Shown piece after piece: positions 46,322 to 57,200 of a stretch of 64,000 bases of DNA. Position numbers and translations under genes: made by a program. The notes under the pieces are model-generated. The model saw only the letters and a list, made by a program, of their open reading frames with translations. It was not told where the DNA came from and ran no database searches. Numbering within the stretch: position 1 is the first letter of the stretch; the number at the start of each line of letters is the position of its first letter. This stretch comes from Kluyveromyces lactis (taxonomy: Eukaryota; Ascomycota; Saccharomycetes; Saccharomycetales; Saccharomycetaceae): positions 1,860,001-1,924,000 of the forward strand of contig NC_006041.1 of the NCBI RefSeq assembly GCF_000002515.2. The letters are read 5' to 3'.

Positions 46322-48136
46322 ATGCCTACGAGTAAACAAAAACCTAAGACGACCAAAGCGTCAAAACCCACCAGAAAGAAGCCAATAGTGACAGAAGGTG
46401 TAAGCGTGGTAGATCTGATCAGTGCGCAAGAGGACATAAAGTATACTCATATTATTGATATACCCGCTGATAAAAATGAAAATAGCGATGATGTAGAAAT
46501 TGAAGACGTGGAGGATAAGAAATCGGTCAAGAAGAGAGGTAGGCCAAAAGGTTCAAAAAATGGTGGTATTACCAAGAAGACTAAGCCAATTAAGATCAAA
46601 ACCGCTTCACCATTTAAGATTGATAAAAACAAAATTGTTAGAGTGAGTAAACATTTAACTTCAGTAAAAGATAAATTGGTTAGGATATACGGCGAGAACA
46701 AGGATAAATTGTTGGGTTTAGCAATACAGAAAGAAATGTTTGAAACTGCTGTTTTCGACTTCAAGGAATCCCAACTCGTGGAATTTCAACTCCCGTTTCA
46801 AGATATTACCTCCACAATTAAATTCGGAGATTTTAGTGTCGTTAGTATCTCACGTAATGAGCTGGACGAAATTGTACCATTAAACAATGAAGAAATAGAA
46901 TTTGACATTGGGAAGAACCATTTTGCAACAGTTGCAAATGAAGCAGTCGAGCTTCCGGTGTTCAACTTTGGTACACGGCATGGTTTTGTATTTAATGCTG
47001 GAGGTTTTGTTTCAGATTCGGCTTGGACCAAAATTCCAGATTCAGATAAGCAATATCTTGCCATTTCAGTCTCAAGCGATCAAGATGCTGCGGATCCTGA
47101 TTTGAGATTATCAGGAAAACCAGTACCACATCCGGCACTACTGAAAATATACGAACTTAATATAGTTAAAGGGACAATATCATTATTCTACCAGCTTGCG
47201 CATGATTTTGGAGTTTCTTGGGATCTTAAATGGCACCCTGGATTCAGTAGTAACTCAACACATATTGGCGTTTTGACTGGTGTTTTCCAAGATGGCACTA
47301 TAAAATTTTTGCCAATTGAAAAGAGCTTCAAAGGCCAAATTCACCATTTACACAATCCAGCGTTAACTATAGGAGGGATTGATTCTGGAATCACCAGCTT
47401 CGATTTTAGAAGCTCAAACGACATTGTGTGCGGCTTTCAAAATGGATATTACGGAGAGTATTCGGTCAGCGACGATAGGTTCTATGAATACAAGCAGCTT
47501 TTTGAATCGTATGTGATCTCCACCATTGTATTACGATCCAATTTTGAGAATACCCTTATTTGCATGAGTGCAGTAGATGGTAATTGTTGCATATTCGACC
47601 CAAAGGATATTCGGTTAACGAAAACCTTCGCTACAAGAACTCGTGGAAGTAATACACTTCCTTTAATATATCTTCCTCAACTATACACAGTAATTCGAAC
47701 CGATTCTCTAAGTTCAATTAAGGCGTTCACACCTCGCGCTATCTTTGTCGACCATAACATTTGTCAACACGATAATACTGTGATATCACTTGGTGCCTCG
47801 TCTCTTCACCCCATGTTATTATCTGGAAGCGCTGACGGGAGTGTGGTGTTGAATAACCTCGTACGAAGAATGCTTCAAGGTTTGAAGAACAATACGGACA
47901 TTTACAGGTATATCAGGTTATGGAAATGGGATTTCAATGAGGAAAACGGACAATACACGCTTAATCCACAATACAACGTTTATCAGTTCTCCAATACAGA
48001 AACTTCAAATGTTAAGCTTGATTACTCGGGTATCAATATTCAAAGTGTTAAATGGATTGAAGATATAAGGTATGGTAAATGGTACTCGTTTGCTAATGCA
48101 GCAGGATTTGTTGTAATAGAGAAATTAGGTAGTTAA
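46322..48136 (+). CDS. TFC6: TFIIIC subunit tau91 (Tfc6)
   Basis: Subunit of the TFIIIC tauB module that recognises the B box of tRNA genes and also holds silencing and boundary (ETC) sites. The 604 residues (S. cerevisiae YDR362C 672) begin with a Lys/Thr-rich basic region and an AT-hook-like KKRGRPKGSKNG at about 68-80. The rest forms a WD40-type propeller with weak repeats (LAHDFGVSWDLKWHPGFSSN, GVLTGVFQDGTIKFLPIEKS, LLSGSADGSVVLNNLVRRML). It is convergent with UBA4, with 44 bases between coding ends. With RPO31 in the same block it contributes to the RNA polymerase III machinery. Confidence 0.9.
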   Translation: MPTSKQKPKTTKASKPTRKKPIVTEGVSVVDLISAQEDIKYTHIIDIPADKNENSDDVEIEDVEDKKSVKKRGRPKGSKNGGITKKTKPIKIKTASPFKIDKNKIVRVSKHLTSVKDKLVRIYGENKDKLLGLAIQKEMFETAVFDFKESQLVEFQLPFQDITSTIKFGDFSVVSISRNELDEIVPLNNEEIEFDIGKNHFATVANEAVELPVFNFGTRHGFVFNAGGFVSDSAWTKIPDSDKQYLAISVSSDQDAADPDLRLSGKPVPHPALLKIYELNIVKGTISLFYQLAHDFGVSWDLKWHPGFSSNSTHIGVLTGVFQDGTIKFLPIEKSFKGQIHHLHNPALTIGGIDSGITSFDFRSSNDIVCGFQNGYYGEYSVSDDRFYEYKQLFESYVISTIVLRSNFENTLICMSAVDGNCCIFDPKDIRLTKTFATRTRGSNTLPLIYLPQLYTVIRTDSLSSIKAFTPRAIFVDHNICQHDNTVISLGASSLHPMLLSGSADGSVVLNNLVRRMLQGLKNNTDIYRYIRLWKWDFNEENGQYTLNPQYNVYQFSNTETSNVKLDYSGINIQSVKWIEDIRYGKWYSFANAAGFVVIEKLGS

Positions 48137-48180
48137 ATAAAAAGAACTTCTAACAAATGATTTGCAACTCGCTGTCATGT

Positions 48181-49515
48181 TTAATATTTAGGTAAAGATG
48201 GATTTATCTCATCAATATACTTGAAAAACCCACCTTTAACATCTTTGACATCTTTCAAATTGAATTTATCTTTCAATAGCCTGGTTGCGAGCTGCGAATC
48301 ATTTCCGTATCTGCAAAGCACTAATACTTCAGAATCTGCTGAAAGGTGGGGTATTTTGGATTGGAGATTATTCAGATCTGCTGGTAAATCTCTAAGTTCA
48401 TTCACAGTGATATTATGTGAATTTGGTAGGTGTGATATGGAATAATGAAGACTTGGTCTGACATCAAGCAAAACGTAAGGCTTGGTCTTTGATGAATTCC
48501 AGTAATCCCGTTCAAATTTATGCACATCGATTCTTTCGTCCTCAGTTAAAACACTATAGTTACGGCTACCGCAGAATGATTGATAATTTATTTTGCCTGA
48601 TTCGATAGATTCTCTTGTTACAGTCCTGCCTGTTCCACAAGCTGGACAATCTACCCTCCTACCCCTCATTTTGAACTTACGGAGAGTCTGATCAGGGAAA
48701 CCAGAATACTGAAGTAGAAACGGCTTGAAGTTCTCTCTGGTGTACACGCCAAGTAATAGCTTTAATGCTTCAACCACCATTGCCACACCAACAAGCCCAA
48801 CGCAGGGTCCTAAGACACCACCTTCTTGGCAGGATGACACCGAAGTTGGAGCAGGAGGAGTTGGGTAGAAGCATCTATAGCAAGGGCCCACATTATCAAA
48901 ATTGAAGATAGATAATTGTCCCTCAGTTCTCAAAGCAGAAGCAGATACAACAGGCTTTCCCAAATTAACTGCCACATCGGATATCAAATAGCGGGCCATT
49001 GGTGTGTCGGTGCAATCAAGAATGACATCGTAGTCCTTGAATATATCAAAAGCATTTTCATTACTTAGTCTGACAGGATAACTTGTCACTGATACATGTG
49101 GATTTAACTTGTTCAAAACTTGTTTAGCTGATTCAGATTTGAGCATACCAACTTTGATTGTATCATGAAGAACTTGCCTATGTAGATTTGAAGTGTCTAC
49201 GGTATCATTGTCAACTATCCCGATTTTTCCAATCCCAGCACCTGCTAAGTATGGCAAAGATGGGCATCCTAACCCTCCGGCTCCAATAACAAGAACACTA
49301 GCATTTTTCAACTTTAACTGACCCATTAGCCCCTCTGTCTCATCAACAATCATCTGTCTCCCGTATCTCTTAAACTCATCCAACGACATCGGCAAGTCAC
49401 TAGCATTATTCAAGCTTCTCTCCAAGCAGAGATCATTCTTCAACTTCGCATTCTCTACTCTCAAGTTTTCTATCTCTTCCAGGAGAGATTCATTGGATCT
49501 TTCCGTTTCTGTCAT
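48181..49515 (-). CDS. UBA4: Uba4, E1-like activator of Urm1 with rhodanese domain
   Basis: Adenylates and then thiocarboxylates the ubiquitin-like Urm1, which donates sulfur for 2-thiouridine in tRNA wobble positions and also urmylates proteins. The 444 residues (S. cerevisiae YHR111W 440) comprise an N-terminal helix, a ThiF/MoeB adenylation domain (about 45-310) and a rhodanese domain (about 335-444). Seen: ATP-binding VIGAGGLGCPSLPYLAGAG, LHRQVLHDT, zinc ligands CYRC and CPAC, the E1 Cys in SSCQEGGVLGPCVG near residue 228, and the rhodanese active-site loop VLCRYGNDSQ with its persulfide Cys near 400. All catalytic positions are present. Same strand as ERP5 and CTM1, the order of YHR111W-110W-109W. 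Confidence 0.96.
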   Translation of the reverse strand: MTETERSNESLLEEIENLRVENAKLKNDLCLERSLNNASDLPMSLDEFKRYGRQMIVDETEGLMGQLKLKNASVLVIGAGGLGCPSLPYLAGAGIGKIGIVDNDTVDTSNLHRQVLHDTIKVGMLKSESAKQVLNKLNPHVSVTSYPVRLSNENAFDIFKDYDVILDCTDTPMARYLISDVAVNLGKPVVSASALRTEGQLSIFNFDNVGPCYRCFYPTPPAPTSVSSCQEGGVLGPCVGLVGVAMVVEALKLLLGVYTRENFKPFLLQYSGFPDQTLRKFKMRGRRVDCPACGTGRTVTRESIESGKINYQSFCGSRNYSVLTEDERIDVHKFERDYWNSSKTKPYVLLDVRPSLHYSISHLPNSHNITVNELRDLPADLNNLQSKIPHLSADSEVLVLCRYGNDSQLATRLLKDKFNLKDVKDVKGGFFKYIDEINPSLPKY

Positions 49516-49836
49516 ATCTCCGTACGGTCTCTAGTACAGTTCTGCTGGACTTCGAAATTTAGACAAGTGTTGCAGGCATCATATTGGCAGGTATAATCAG
49601 TGCTCGTTAAAAGGATGCCTTCGTGTGAACTTGAATTTGATTTTTCTTTTCTTTTGTAAATCATAGTGTCAGTTTATGTAATGGTAAGAGCTGCATTGAC
49701 TTTTTAACTCAAACACACGGAAAAGCAACCCACTAGCCGCCAAGTTTGATCATTTAAGCCCAATAGTATTTACCTTTCAAAATATCTCATGCGACAGGTC
49801 ATTATGATGTTTATGAATAAGTGTGTAATTATCTAT
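49516..49836 (-). promoter_or_regulatory. UBA4 promoter region and ERP5 3' end
   Basis: Spacer of 321 bases with a T-rich stretch near 49639-49658. No known motif or gene is supported. Confidence 0.3.
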
Positions 49837-50478
49837 TTACGTCTGTTTCTGCTTAATAAATAAAGTTTTTAAGTAGCGAAGTTGAAAGAAACAGGTAACA
49901 ACGAGCACAACAGTTAACAGAATTGACCAATATGTTACACTTTCATTAGTCACCTCAGTCATTTCACGAAACACAGCTTCTTTCTTTTTGATGTCATCTT
50001 GTTCGTTCTTTATACTCAATAGCCTTTCATTCAATTGATATATTCTGTCTTTAAGAGACACCATTGCAGAGTTTCTCCTACTTTGCAATGAAATTGCACT
50101 ACCGATATCTATCGCATGGTATAGCTTGATACGTCTGGTACTATCAGGGTAGTATGGTTCTAAACAAATTTTATGCTCTCCTTTTTCTACTGCACTGAAT
50201 GAAAAAGGTCCTTGTGGCACCGCTTTCTGAGCCAAGACACGATGGTTGTTATCAAATGTTTCATCAATTGTTATTGATAACGTTACCAAATCATCCTTCT
50301 GGAATGTTCCATCGTCTTGTTCCACAACTGTATCGAAGTTTGCTGCTAGCAATTCTCCTTTGTCCAAGTGCTCATAGTAACATTTTATTTCTCCGCTCTT
50401 AAGATAGATATGCATGCATTGAGCTAGTCTGCAACTCAGGAGCATCAACAGCACATTGAATATATCAGTGCTTCTCAT
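49837..50478 (-). CDS. ERP5: p24 family cargo receptor (Erp5-like)
   Basis: Type I membrane protein of COPII/COPI vesicles cycling between ER and Golgi. The 213 residues (S. cerevisiae YHR110W 212) have a signal peptide (about 1-21, ending RLAQC), a GOLD domain with the conserved Cys pair (IKCYYEHLDKGELLAANFDT, then EKGEHKICLEPYY), a coiled-coil stretch (about 130-170), one transmembrane helix (WSILLTVVLVVTCFFQL) and a short cytosolic tail LRYLKTLFIKQKQT with aromatic and basic residues. The p24 paralogs are alike; gene order between UBA4 and CTM1 decides for ERP5. Confidence 0.92.
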   Translation of the reverse strand: MRSTDIFNVLLMLLSCRLAQCMHIYLKSGEIKCYYEHLDKGELLAANFDTVVEQDDGTFQKDDLVTLSITIDETFDNNHRVLAQKAVPQGPFSFSAVEKGEHKICLEPYYPDSTRRIKLYHAIDIGSAISLQSRRNSAMVSLKDRIYQLNERLLSIKNEQDDIKKKEAVFREMTEVTNESVTYWSILLTVVLVVTCFFQLRYLKTLFIKQKQT

Positions 50479-50836
50479 CTAATACTACCGATTAAACTTG
50501 ATGACTGTTGTCTCTGTTCCTTACCTTGCTGTTCGTATTTTTCTCTTCGGGTACTCGATACTGTAATTCGTGTCTTTATTATTTTCAAGGCAAGAAGGTA
50601 TAATGTGCGAGAAACCTTAATAAGATCGGATACGATGTAAAATATCCGGTAAGTGAGCCCGATGATGGATTTTCTGGCTTTAAGTCCATTCAATTATCTG
50701 TGAAAACGGGCGTTTATTTAGGTATAAATACATAAATATACTTACCGTTGATACAATAACTAAATACTGGGATTCAAAAACTATCTAACGTAACCCACTA
50801 TCCTGATTTAATTTAACTCAATCCCATTCGATATGG
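50479..50836 (-). promoter_or_regulatory. ERP5 promoter region and CTM1 3' end
   Basis: Spacer of 358 bases. A short minus-strand frame at 50475-50693 overlaps the ERP5 start and is not supported. No clear motif. Confidence 0.3.
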
Positions 50837-52348
50837 TCATACTCTCATATTCTCGTAGTCAATCCAGCTTGGCGGTGGGAAAGGCACCGTTGGTATCTTA
50901 ATCTTCTCGTCATTGCCGTATTTCTCATACCACATCACTTCTTTCTTGCTTTCAAATTGACCTTTGAGTGAGTCTAACAGGTTTATCTCTTTCTGCCAAA
51001 ATGCAGTGAAAGAAGAGTTCTGAGACAATAGATTAATGGAGCTGATTTTTTCTCGACGAAAAGTAATGTATTTGGACAGGAAGGACTTAAATTCTTTTAA
51101 GGTTTTTTCATAATTCTCTATCTCATCATGTTCTCCGAAAAACTCTTCTAGACATTCTTCCTTGTCGAGCAACTTAGTGGTTTCGGTTCCGCATTTATCT
51201 TTAAGTATAGAACAATAGGAGTCGTTCGTTTCGCTTAATTGGAAACTGATTTTTTTCGGATCCTGTAAATGTTGAGAGAAAAGAATGAGGAGTTCGCCGA
51301 ACTCAACGATACAATCATTGATTAGAACTTCTGATGGGAGTATCAATATCTGGAACGAAGGTCTCACTCGCATGCATTTGTAAAAATGAGAGACATTGAT
51401 TCCATTATAGTGGTAAGTACTGAGGAAGTCTTCATCAAATCTGTAACACCAAACTTGGACATTATTGGATTTGGGTAAGAATCCATAAATTTGTTCAAAA
51501 TGGACTAGCTCTTCCACTGGAGCATAGCTTATAAATACTTGAGCTTCTTCTACGGTAGAGTCAATATCATCCAGTTCTAAATAGAGCACAATATCATTAG
51601 TTCTAAGATCAATATCAAAGTGAGCATTTCTATGGTCATTGTCATGATTAACAAAGTCCAATAACGGGACCAAAGTTGGGCTGACAAAAAAATCATCAGT
51701 ATCCTCTCCGGAGGATTCGGGTATCTCCAATATTCTGGAGATAACACTACAATAAACAGTGGATATTAATTTTTCATAGTTCATACCTAGAAACCTCGCT
51801 GATATGAAACGGTTTATAATTTCAATGAACAGTTGTTGAGGAAAGTTCAAGTACTCTTTGTAATATTGGTTCCACTTATCGGCATCTTCTTGAAAAGTAT
51901 TGCAGGGAAGTGGGACAAAAGTCTTTAAAAGAACTTCGTTCAAGTAAAAAGATGCGAATCCAGTAAGTTTGTAAGTTTTATTATCTGAAAGAATAGCCTT
52001 TAGGACCAAATATATCACTATCAGGTTCGTTTCATTGATAAATGCGTGGTGATTTTCATCGCTTAAGAAAGCTGTCAAGTGGCCCTTTATGGAAGCAGTA
52101 ACCGCATTTTCTGATGTACTTTTAGCCAATATGTCTCGTATCGATGTCATTGATATAGTAGCAGATCTCGGAATCCTGAGAAGTTCAAACTTACTGTCTT
52201 TCTCTCCTTTAAGTGTTCTTAATTTGGTGAAATTGACAAACACACCGTAACCGCCGGTGTCTCCATCAACCACTGACTCTCTGATAGTAGTACATTCACT
52301 CTTGGTTATGGGAGTATTCTCTAGTAGCCATTCAGTTGCTGCTTCCAT
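50837..52348 (-). CDS. CTM1: Cytochrome c lysine methyltransferase (Ctm1)
   Basis: SET-domain enzyme; the S. cerevisiae protein (YHR109W, 585 residues) trimethylates one lysine of cytochrome c in the cytosol. Here there are 503 residues. The split SET domain spans about 15-280: an opening DGDTGGYGVFVNFTKLRTLK, an inserted helical iSET part, then the SET core VPLLDFVNHDNDHRNAHFDI and AQVFISYAPVEELVHFEQIYGF, where Asn-His and the later Tyr contribute to S-adenosylmethionine binding and catalysis in the family. The C-terminal half is a helical substrate-binding part. Call by similarity and by position between ERP5 and the BCP1 side. Confidence 0.88.
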   Translation of the reverse strand: MEAATEWLLENTPITKSECTTIRESVVDGDTGGYGVFVNFTKLRTLKGEKDSKFELLRIPRSATISMTSIRDILAKSTSENAVTASIKGHLTAFLSDENHHAFINETNLIVIYLVLKAILSDNKTYKLTGFASFYLNEVLLKTFVPLPCNTFQEDADKWNQYYKEYLNFPQQLFIEIINRFISARFLGMNYEKLISTVYCSVISRILEIPESSGEDTDDFFVSPTLVPLLDFVNHDNDHRNAHFDIDLRTNDIVLYLELDDIDSTVEEAQVFISYAPVEELVHFEQIYGFLPKSNNVQVWCYRFDEDFLSTYHYNGINVSHFYKCMRVRPSFQILILPSEVLINDCIVEFGELLILFSQHLQDPKKISFQLSETNDSYCSILKDKCGTETTKLLDKEECLEEFFGEHDEIENYEKTLKEFKSFLSKYITFRREKISSINLLSQNSSFTAFWQKEINLLDSLKGQFESKKEVMWYEKYGNDEKIKIPTVPFPPPSWIDYENMRV

Positions 52349-52930
52349 CTTATATTGCTGTTTGTTTATGCTTGTTTATGGATATTATTGCATCATAATA
52401 ATGGTACTCAAGCAAGCAGGATACTTTTTATATAATTCCATTGATATGACATAGAAGAAACGAAGCAAAAGGTTTTACAGTTTAATTTAGGTCAGGTTTG
52501 AGAGTTGATTTAAGTAGGGTGTATATATTGAGTAGTGCTTTGCAGTTGCACTTCGAGTCGCTAGTGATATGTTCCCAGAGGTATCTTAAATATGATCACG
52601 TGCTTCTAGATGAACCATGACTCCCCTACTGCAGTCTTCTAAAAGATAAAACTTAGGATTACCGTAATAGCAATTCGCTGTACACGATAACAACTGACAA
52701 GGGACTCGCTGATTGATATTTTAATTATCCCTTTCATTTTTACATTCTTGACAGCATCGCATGTCATCTTTACCTTTTCGAAAAGAAACTATTCTTTAAA
52801 TTTGATGCAAACCTGCATTTGGCGAGCTCATCACTACTTTAGAATAGATTCGAGGAAGTTTCAAAGAGATAAACAATAGTTATTAGTTGGGCTTTATTAA
52901 ACCAGCAACAACACTCTATTTTAGTCTGCA
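52349..52930. promoter_or_regulatory. Divergent promoter, CTM1 / BCP1
   Basis: A spacer of about 580 bases. It contains a CACGTG at 52597-52602 and a PAC-like AGCTCATCAC (minus strand GTGATGAGCT) at 52825-52834, about 100 bases before BCP1. No RNA gene is seen. Confidence 0.5.
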
Positions 52931-53749
52931 ATGGTCCAGGTTGTTAAATTAAGTGCATTATCCAAGAAACGTGCAGTCGATGAGGAATCTGATCTTGACA
53001 TATCAAGTACAGACTCAAATATTTCAGACCAAGAAAACGGTCAAGAGGAACAAGAAATCATCAACATCGATTTTGATTTCTTCAATGGTAATCCCGACGT
53101 TGATTTCCATGCTTTGAAGAATCTGATGCGTCAGTTGTTTGGACCACAGGAATCGAACAGAATTCAACTAAGTGAATTGGCAAATTTAATCTTGGACTCA
53201 CCAACTACTACCATCAAAACCGATGGTAAGGAGTCTGACCCATACTGTTTCCTATCATTTATCGATTACAAGGCCAACAAAGATAGTGATTATGCCAAAT
53301 ATCTTCGTAAAGTTGACCCCAAGCTAGCTACTTTCCTACAAACTATAGATCAATCGGAGAAGACTTGTTCGTTAGTCTTGAGTGAAAGATTGATTAATAT
53401 GCCACCAGAAGTTGTGCCGCCATTGTACACTATCACATTAGAAGATGTGAAGCTTGCGCTTGGGGATGATAAAAACTATGATTTCTACCTAATCGTTTCA
53501 AGGAAGTACGAAGTGAATTTTGATATGGACGAAGACGATCTAACATCGAACCAAGCTGTCCGCAAGAAGGTAAGACAAACAAACGAAGTAGACTATTTCC
53601 ATGAAGAAGATCGTTTCCTTGAAAAGCTAGCCAAAGTCCATGTGGATTCCGAGGCGAGAAAGGGTCTTATTACATCGTACATGGTTTTGGACCATGCTGG
53701 ACTAATTAAATCCATCGAAGATCTAGATGCGGCCATCAAGACCTGGTGA
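52931..53749 (+). CDS. BCP1: Bcp1, chaperone/exporter for ribosomal protein uL14 (Rpl23)
   Basis: BCCIP-family nuclear protein. In S. cerevisiae (YDR361C, 283 residues) it escorts Rpl23 and is needed for nuclear export of Mss4. The 272 residues have a basic start, an acidic N-terminal stretch (DEESDLDISSTDSNISDQEN), then the conserved core IDFDFFNGNPDVDFHALKNL, LRQ-type helix MRQLFGPQESN, CFLSFIDYKANKDSDYAKYL and RLINMPPEVVPPLYTITLED, ending ARKGLITSYMVLDHAGLIKS. A PAC-like box in the promoter is in keeping with ribosome production. It is followed by EAF1 on the same strand, as YDR361C-YDR359C. Confidence 0.95.
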   Translation: MVQVVKLSALSKKRAVDEESDLDISSTDSNISDQENGQEEQEIINIDFDFFNGNPDVDFHALKNLMRQLFGPQESNRIQLSELANLILDSPTTTIKTDGKESDPYCFLSFIDYKANKDSDYAKYLRKVDPKLATFLQTIDQSEKTCSLVLSERLINMPPEVVPPLYTITLEDVKLALGDDKNYDFYLIVSRKYEVNFDMDEDDLTSNQAVRKKVRQTNEVDYFHEEDRFLEKLAKVHVDSEARKGLITSYMVLDHAGLIKSIEDLDAAIKTW

Positions 53750-54248
53750 GTGATGTAAATGTTCAGTAGTTACATTGAGGAAGGTGATGATGGTATGTGG
53801 ATTAATCCCGTTCTGGGAACCCAACAATTAACGCACGTGACCTGATCTTTAGTTACCCTCCTTACATGATTTCGGCCTCCCAAAAGAAAAAAAAATCTTT
53901 CAAGGAACAAAAAAATTGCTGAACAACATGAAATACGTACTTATATAGTAGAAATCGAGAAAACAAGCCGTAATACGGTAACAGAACAGGACCGTGAGAA
54001 CACTATTCGACTCAGTTTCAAAAGTACCTGACACAGAAAAGCCTTGTTTGGTTGGACGATCCTGTTGTTTGTACAGAAGCGTGCTGTTTCCGAGACAAGC
54101 CCTCGCTAAAAGAAAAATCAGAGGACCCAGTTTCCTTTTTTTTTTTTTGGATATTTTCCTATCACTTGCCATTCAGACCGAAAGTTATATTTTTTCAACG
54201 TGACAGATATTCACAGAACATCTAATAGAAAGTAAGGATTTCAAGGCG
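53750..54248 (+). promoter_or_regulatory. BCP1 3' region and EAF1 promoter
   Basis: Spacer of 499 bases with a CACGTG at 53834-53839 and a long T tract at 54137-54149, about 100 bases before EAF1. In S. cerevisiae the dubious YDR360W lies here; no equivalent coding frame is convincing in this window. Confidence 0.4.
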
Positions 54249-57200
54249 ATGAGCAGTGCAAGCAAAGGGAATGCTACTGGAAGTAAGAGCCCAGAGCAGC
54301 TCTTAGAGGAGAGACGGCACTTGCTAGTACAATTGTACTGTATCTCACAAATTACCGAGTTAAAAAACGTGGAGAATCATGAGAGAATAGGGAAGGAGAT
54401 AGAAAAGTTTTTAGATCAACATACCTTGATCAAGGACAAGCCTATAGATATTAATGCATTGCCTAAGTTTAGGCCGAGAGACGTGTCGTCAGATAGGAAG
54501 CTGAATAACAGGAGTAAGAGTTCTTCACCGTCAGAAGTGAAACGAGAATTGAAGAAACAGCGGTCGAAAGACGTGTCGCCAAGTGGAAGCGAGGAACATG
54601 ATGTGGATACGCAGACACTCCCGCAGTCTCAAACAAGGGTAGTTCCACGAGTTCAGTCACAGCAGTCAATTCAGCAAAGTTCAAGGCAATCTATGGTGCA
54701 AGCGCAGTCATCTCGACAGCTGCAGCAGCAACAACTGCAAAAGCAGCGATCGGTGTCTCCCACACAGAAGCTGCCGATAACACATAATAATGTTCCTCCT
54801 GTGGTAGTTCAGGCACATATGGAACCGAAATCTGTCCAATATCCGGAGACCCAATCAAAGCCAAGTACTTCTGGAAAGCGTTTGTTAGATGAGGAACAAC
54901 AAGATATTTCCGAAAATCAAATAAGTAAAAGGCAACGGCTTGATAGTGGAAACCTATCTAATTCTACCGCTGCACGTAACGCTGCAACAATGGAAATTCC
55001 GCCTCATCCTTATTCTCAGATGATAGACATCTCACAATTGCATGCTGACCCAACACCAATTGGGGTGAAAGAACCTCAACCCTATATTATAGAATCTATT
55101 ATCAACAATGTATCAAAGGAAGAGCGTAAGACGTTTTTCGAAGATGACATAAATGTGAAAGAGGCGGTATACATGATTACGAAAGAGAACGCGCCAACCA
55201 AGTTGGCAAAGGGTATGCCCATTCAAGAAATCAAATACTTATCCCAGACTTTGCCCTTGCTGAGATTGATACCACAATCTCAAAAAGCATTGACGACTGA
55301 TCTGATTAATACTGCATTGAATGAAAGACGAATCACTGTAGTAGCATCAAGGATAGAGGAATTGAGAAGGCTGAATCTCTGGTCACTTAGACAACCAAGA
55401 AAATTTATCGATCCCGTTACCGCTTCACAACCTGTAACTCATCATAATGTGTTGATTGAAGAAGCAAAATGGATGCGTGAAGACTTCCGTGAATCGTTGA
55501 ATTATAAGATAGCCATGTGCACTCAAATGGCACAGGCAGTTATGGAATTTTGGACTTATGGTAAAGTATGCTGTATCAATTGTAAAAGTATTCCACCGCC
55601 ATCAAAGGACATAGAAGATATTGCTTCCTCCCAAGATATGGGAACAAAAATCAGTACAGTTGAGCCAGAACAAAAAGATAAAGAATCAAACACAAGTCCT
55701 GATCAATCCAACGATGATGGGTCTTCTAAAATTGCTGAAGATGTGGAGATGTCAGAGGATGGTGTAAAATCAAGTACCGGTTTAACTGATGGGAGTGAAG
55801 CGGTGGAAGAGAAGTCTGAAAATGGTATCAAAGAGGGGGACAAGGAAACTGATAAAAACTCATCTGAAGAGCCTACCATAGACATACAAAAGTTACTAAA
55901 GAGAGTTAACCCCAAAGATGAAATCGTCGCTCCATCTCTTCCGGTTACCTCCATGGAAGTTTATTTAGCTAAGAAATCATCCTCTCCCTTCAGGAATTAC
56001 ATTGATATAAAGGAATTATCAACACTGGGAGCAGCCATTTCAAACTCACTCCCTTTGTATGGTCTTTTGGACGAAAAGAATCTCGATTCTAGCAGACCAT
56101 TGCCCTTTGAACCGGTTTCAAAGGCAATTTCTCCTCTTGACGAGGACCATTTCATGAAATTAGTAGAAAAGCAATTTGTTGACGAAGAACCATCTCTAGT
56201 TCCTTTATCAAAACGACGTGGTATGTTTTATGGAAATAGACGTAGCCATTATCTTCGCCCTCCTAATGCGCCATCATTACGCTATTTGAAATTTCGTACA
56301 CCCACCATCTGGTTACCTGAAGATGATCAGGAGCTTGTCAAAAATATAAACCAGTATGCCTATAACTGGGACCTCATTAGTTCTCAGATGTCCAATCATC
56401 ACAAAAGAGAATATGTTTCAAACATCGAACGTAGAACCCCTTGGCAATGCTTTGAGCGGTTCGTTCAACTAAACGAAAAGTTCAACATTGCAGATATGAA
56501 GGGTCCAAAGGCTCATAATGCACAAATATGGTTGTACGAAGCTCATAAATTACAGCAGCAGCAAAAAAGGAGAATATCTCCCCTTGGTGTGGGATCGGAA
56601 TCCATACAACGAGGACATAGGCGTTTACGCTGGGCAAGTATGTTTGAGGCAATGAGAAAGTGCATTAAAAAAAGAGAAAACGCACCCAGACCAAATCCTT
56701 CGCAGCCGCGTAAACCTTTTGATGTTAAGAATATGAGTGTTCCAACCCCTCAAGAAATGTCAGACTTAAAAGCTCAGCGTGATGAGGCCTTGAGAAGGGA
56801 TATGCAAATAAAACGTGCTGCCAAACAAAGGATGCAGATGGCTCAATTGCAGCAAGGAAAGCTTCCTCTCACTACAGCATCAAGTCCGAATTTGCCTATG
56901 GCAAATAATCCTAACTCAAAGGATTCAAGAATTAGGTCTAAGCAGTCCACTCCCCAGAGTGCACCACCACTAGGTGAAAAAGAAAAGGTTACAACTCAAA
57001 CTCCCACACAGAGAAATACGAAACCGGCTAATAAACGTGAAATCATTGAAGGATATGCCAAAAAAATACTTTTTCAGAAACCCAATTTCACTCCAGAACT
57101 TGCTCTAATGGCTGCTGAAAATATTTACAGGAGCTTGCCATTGTCTGATCAACAAAGGAAAACTGTAATTTATGACAATGTTGCACAACCGAAAGTGCGT

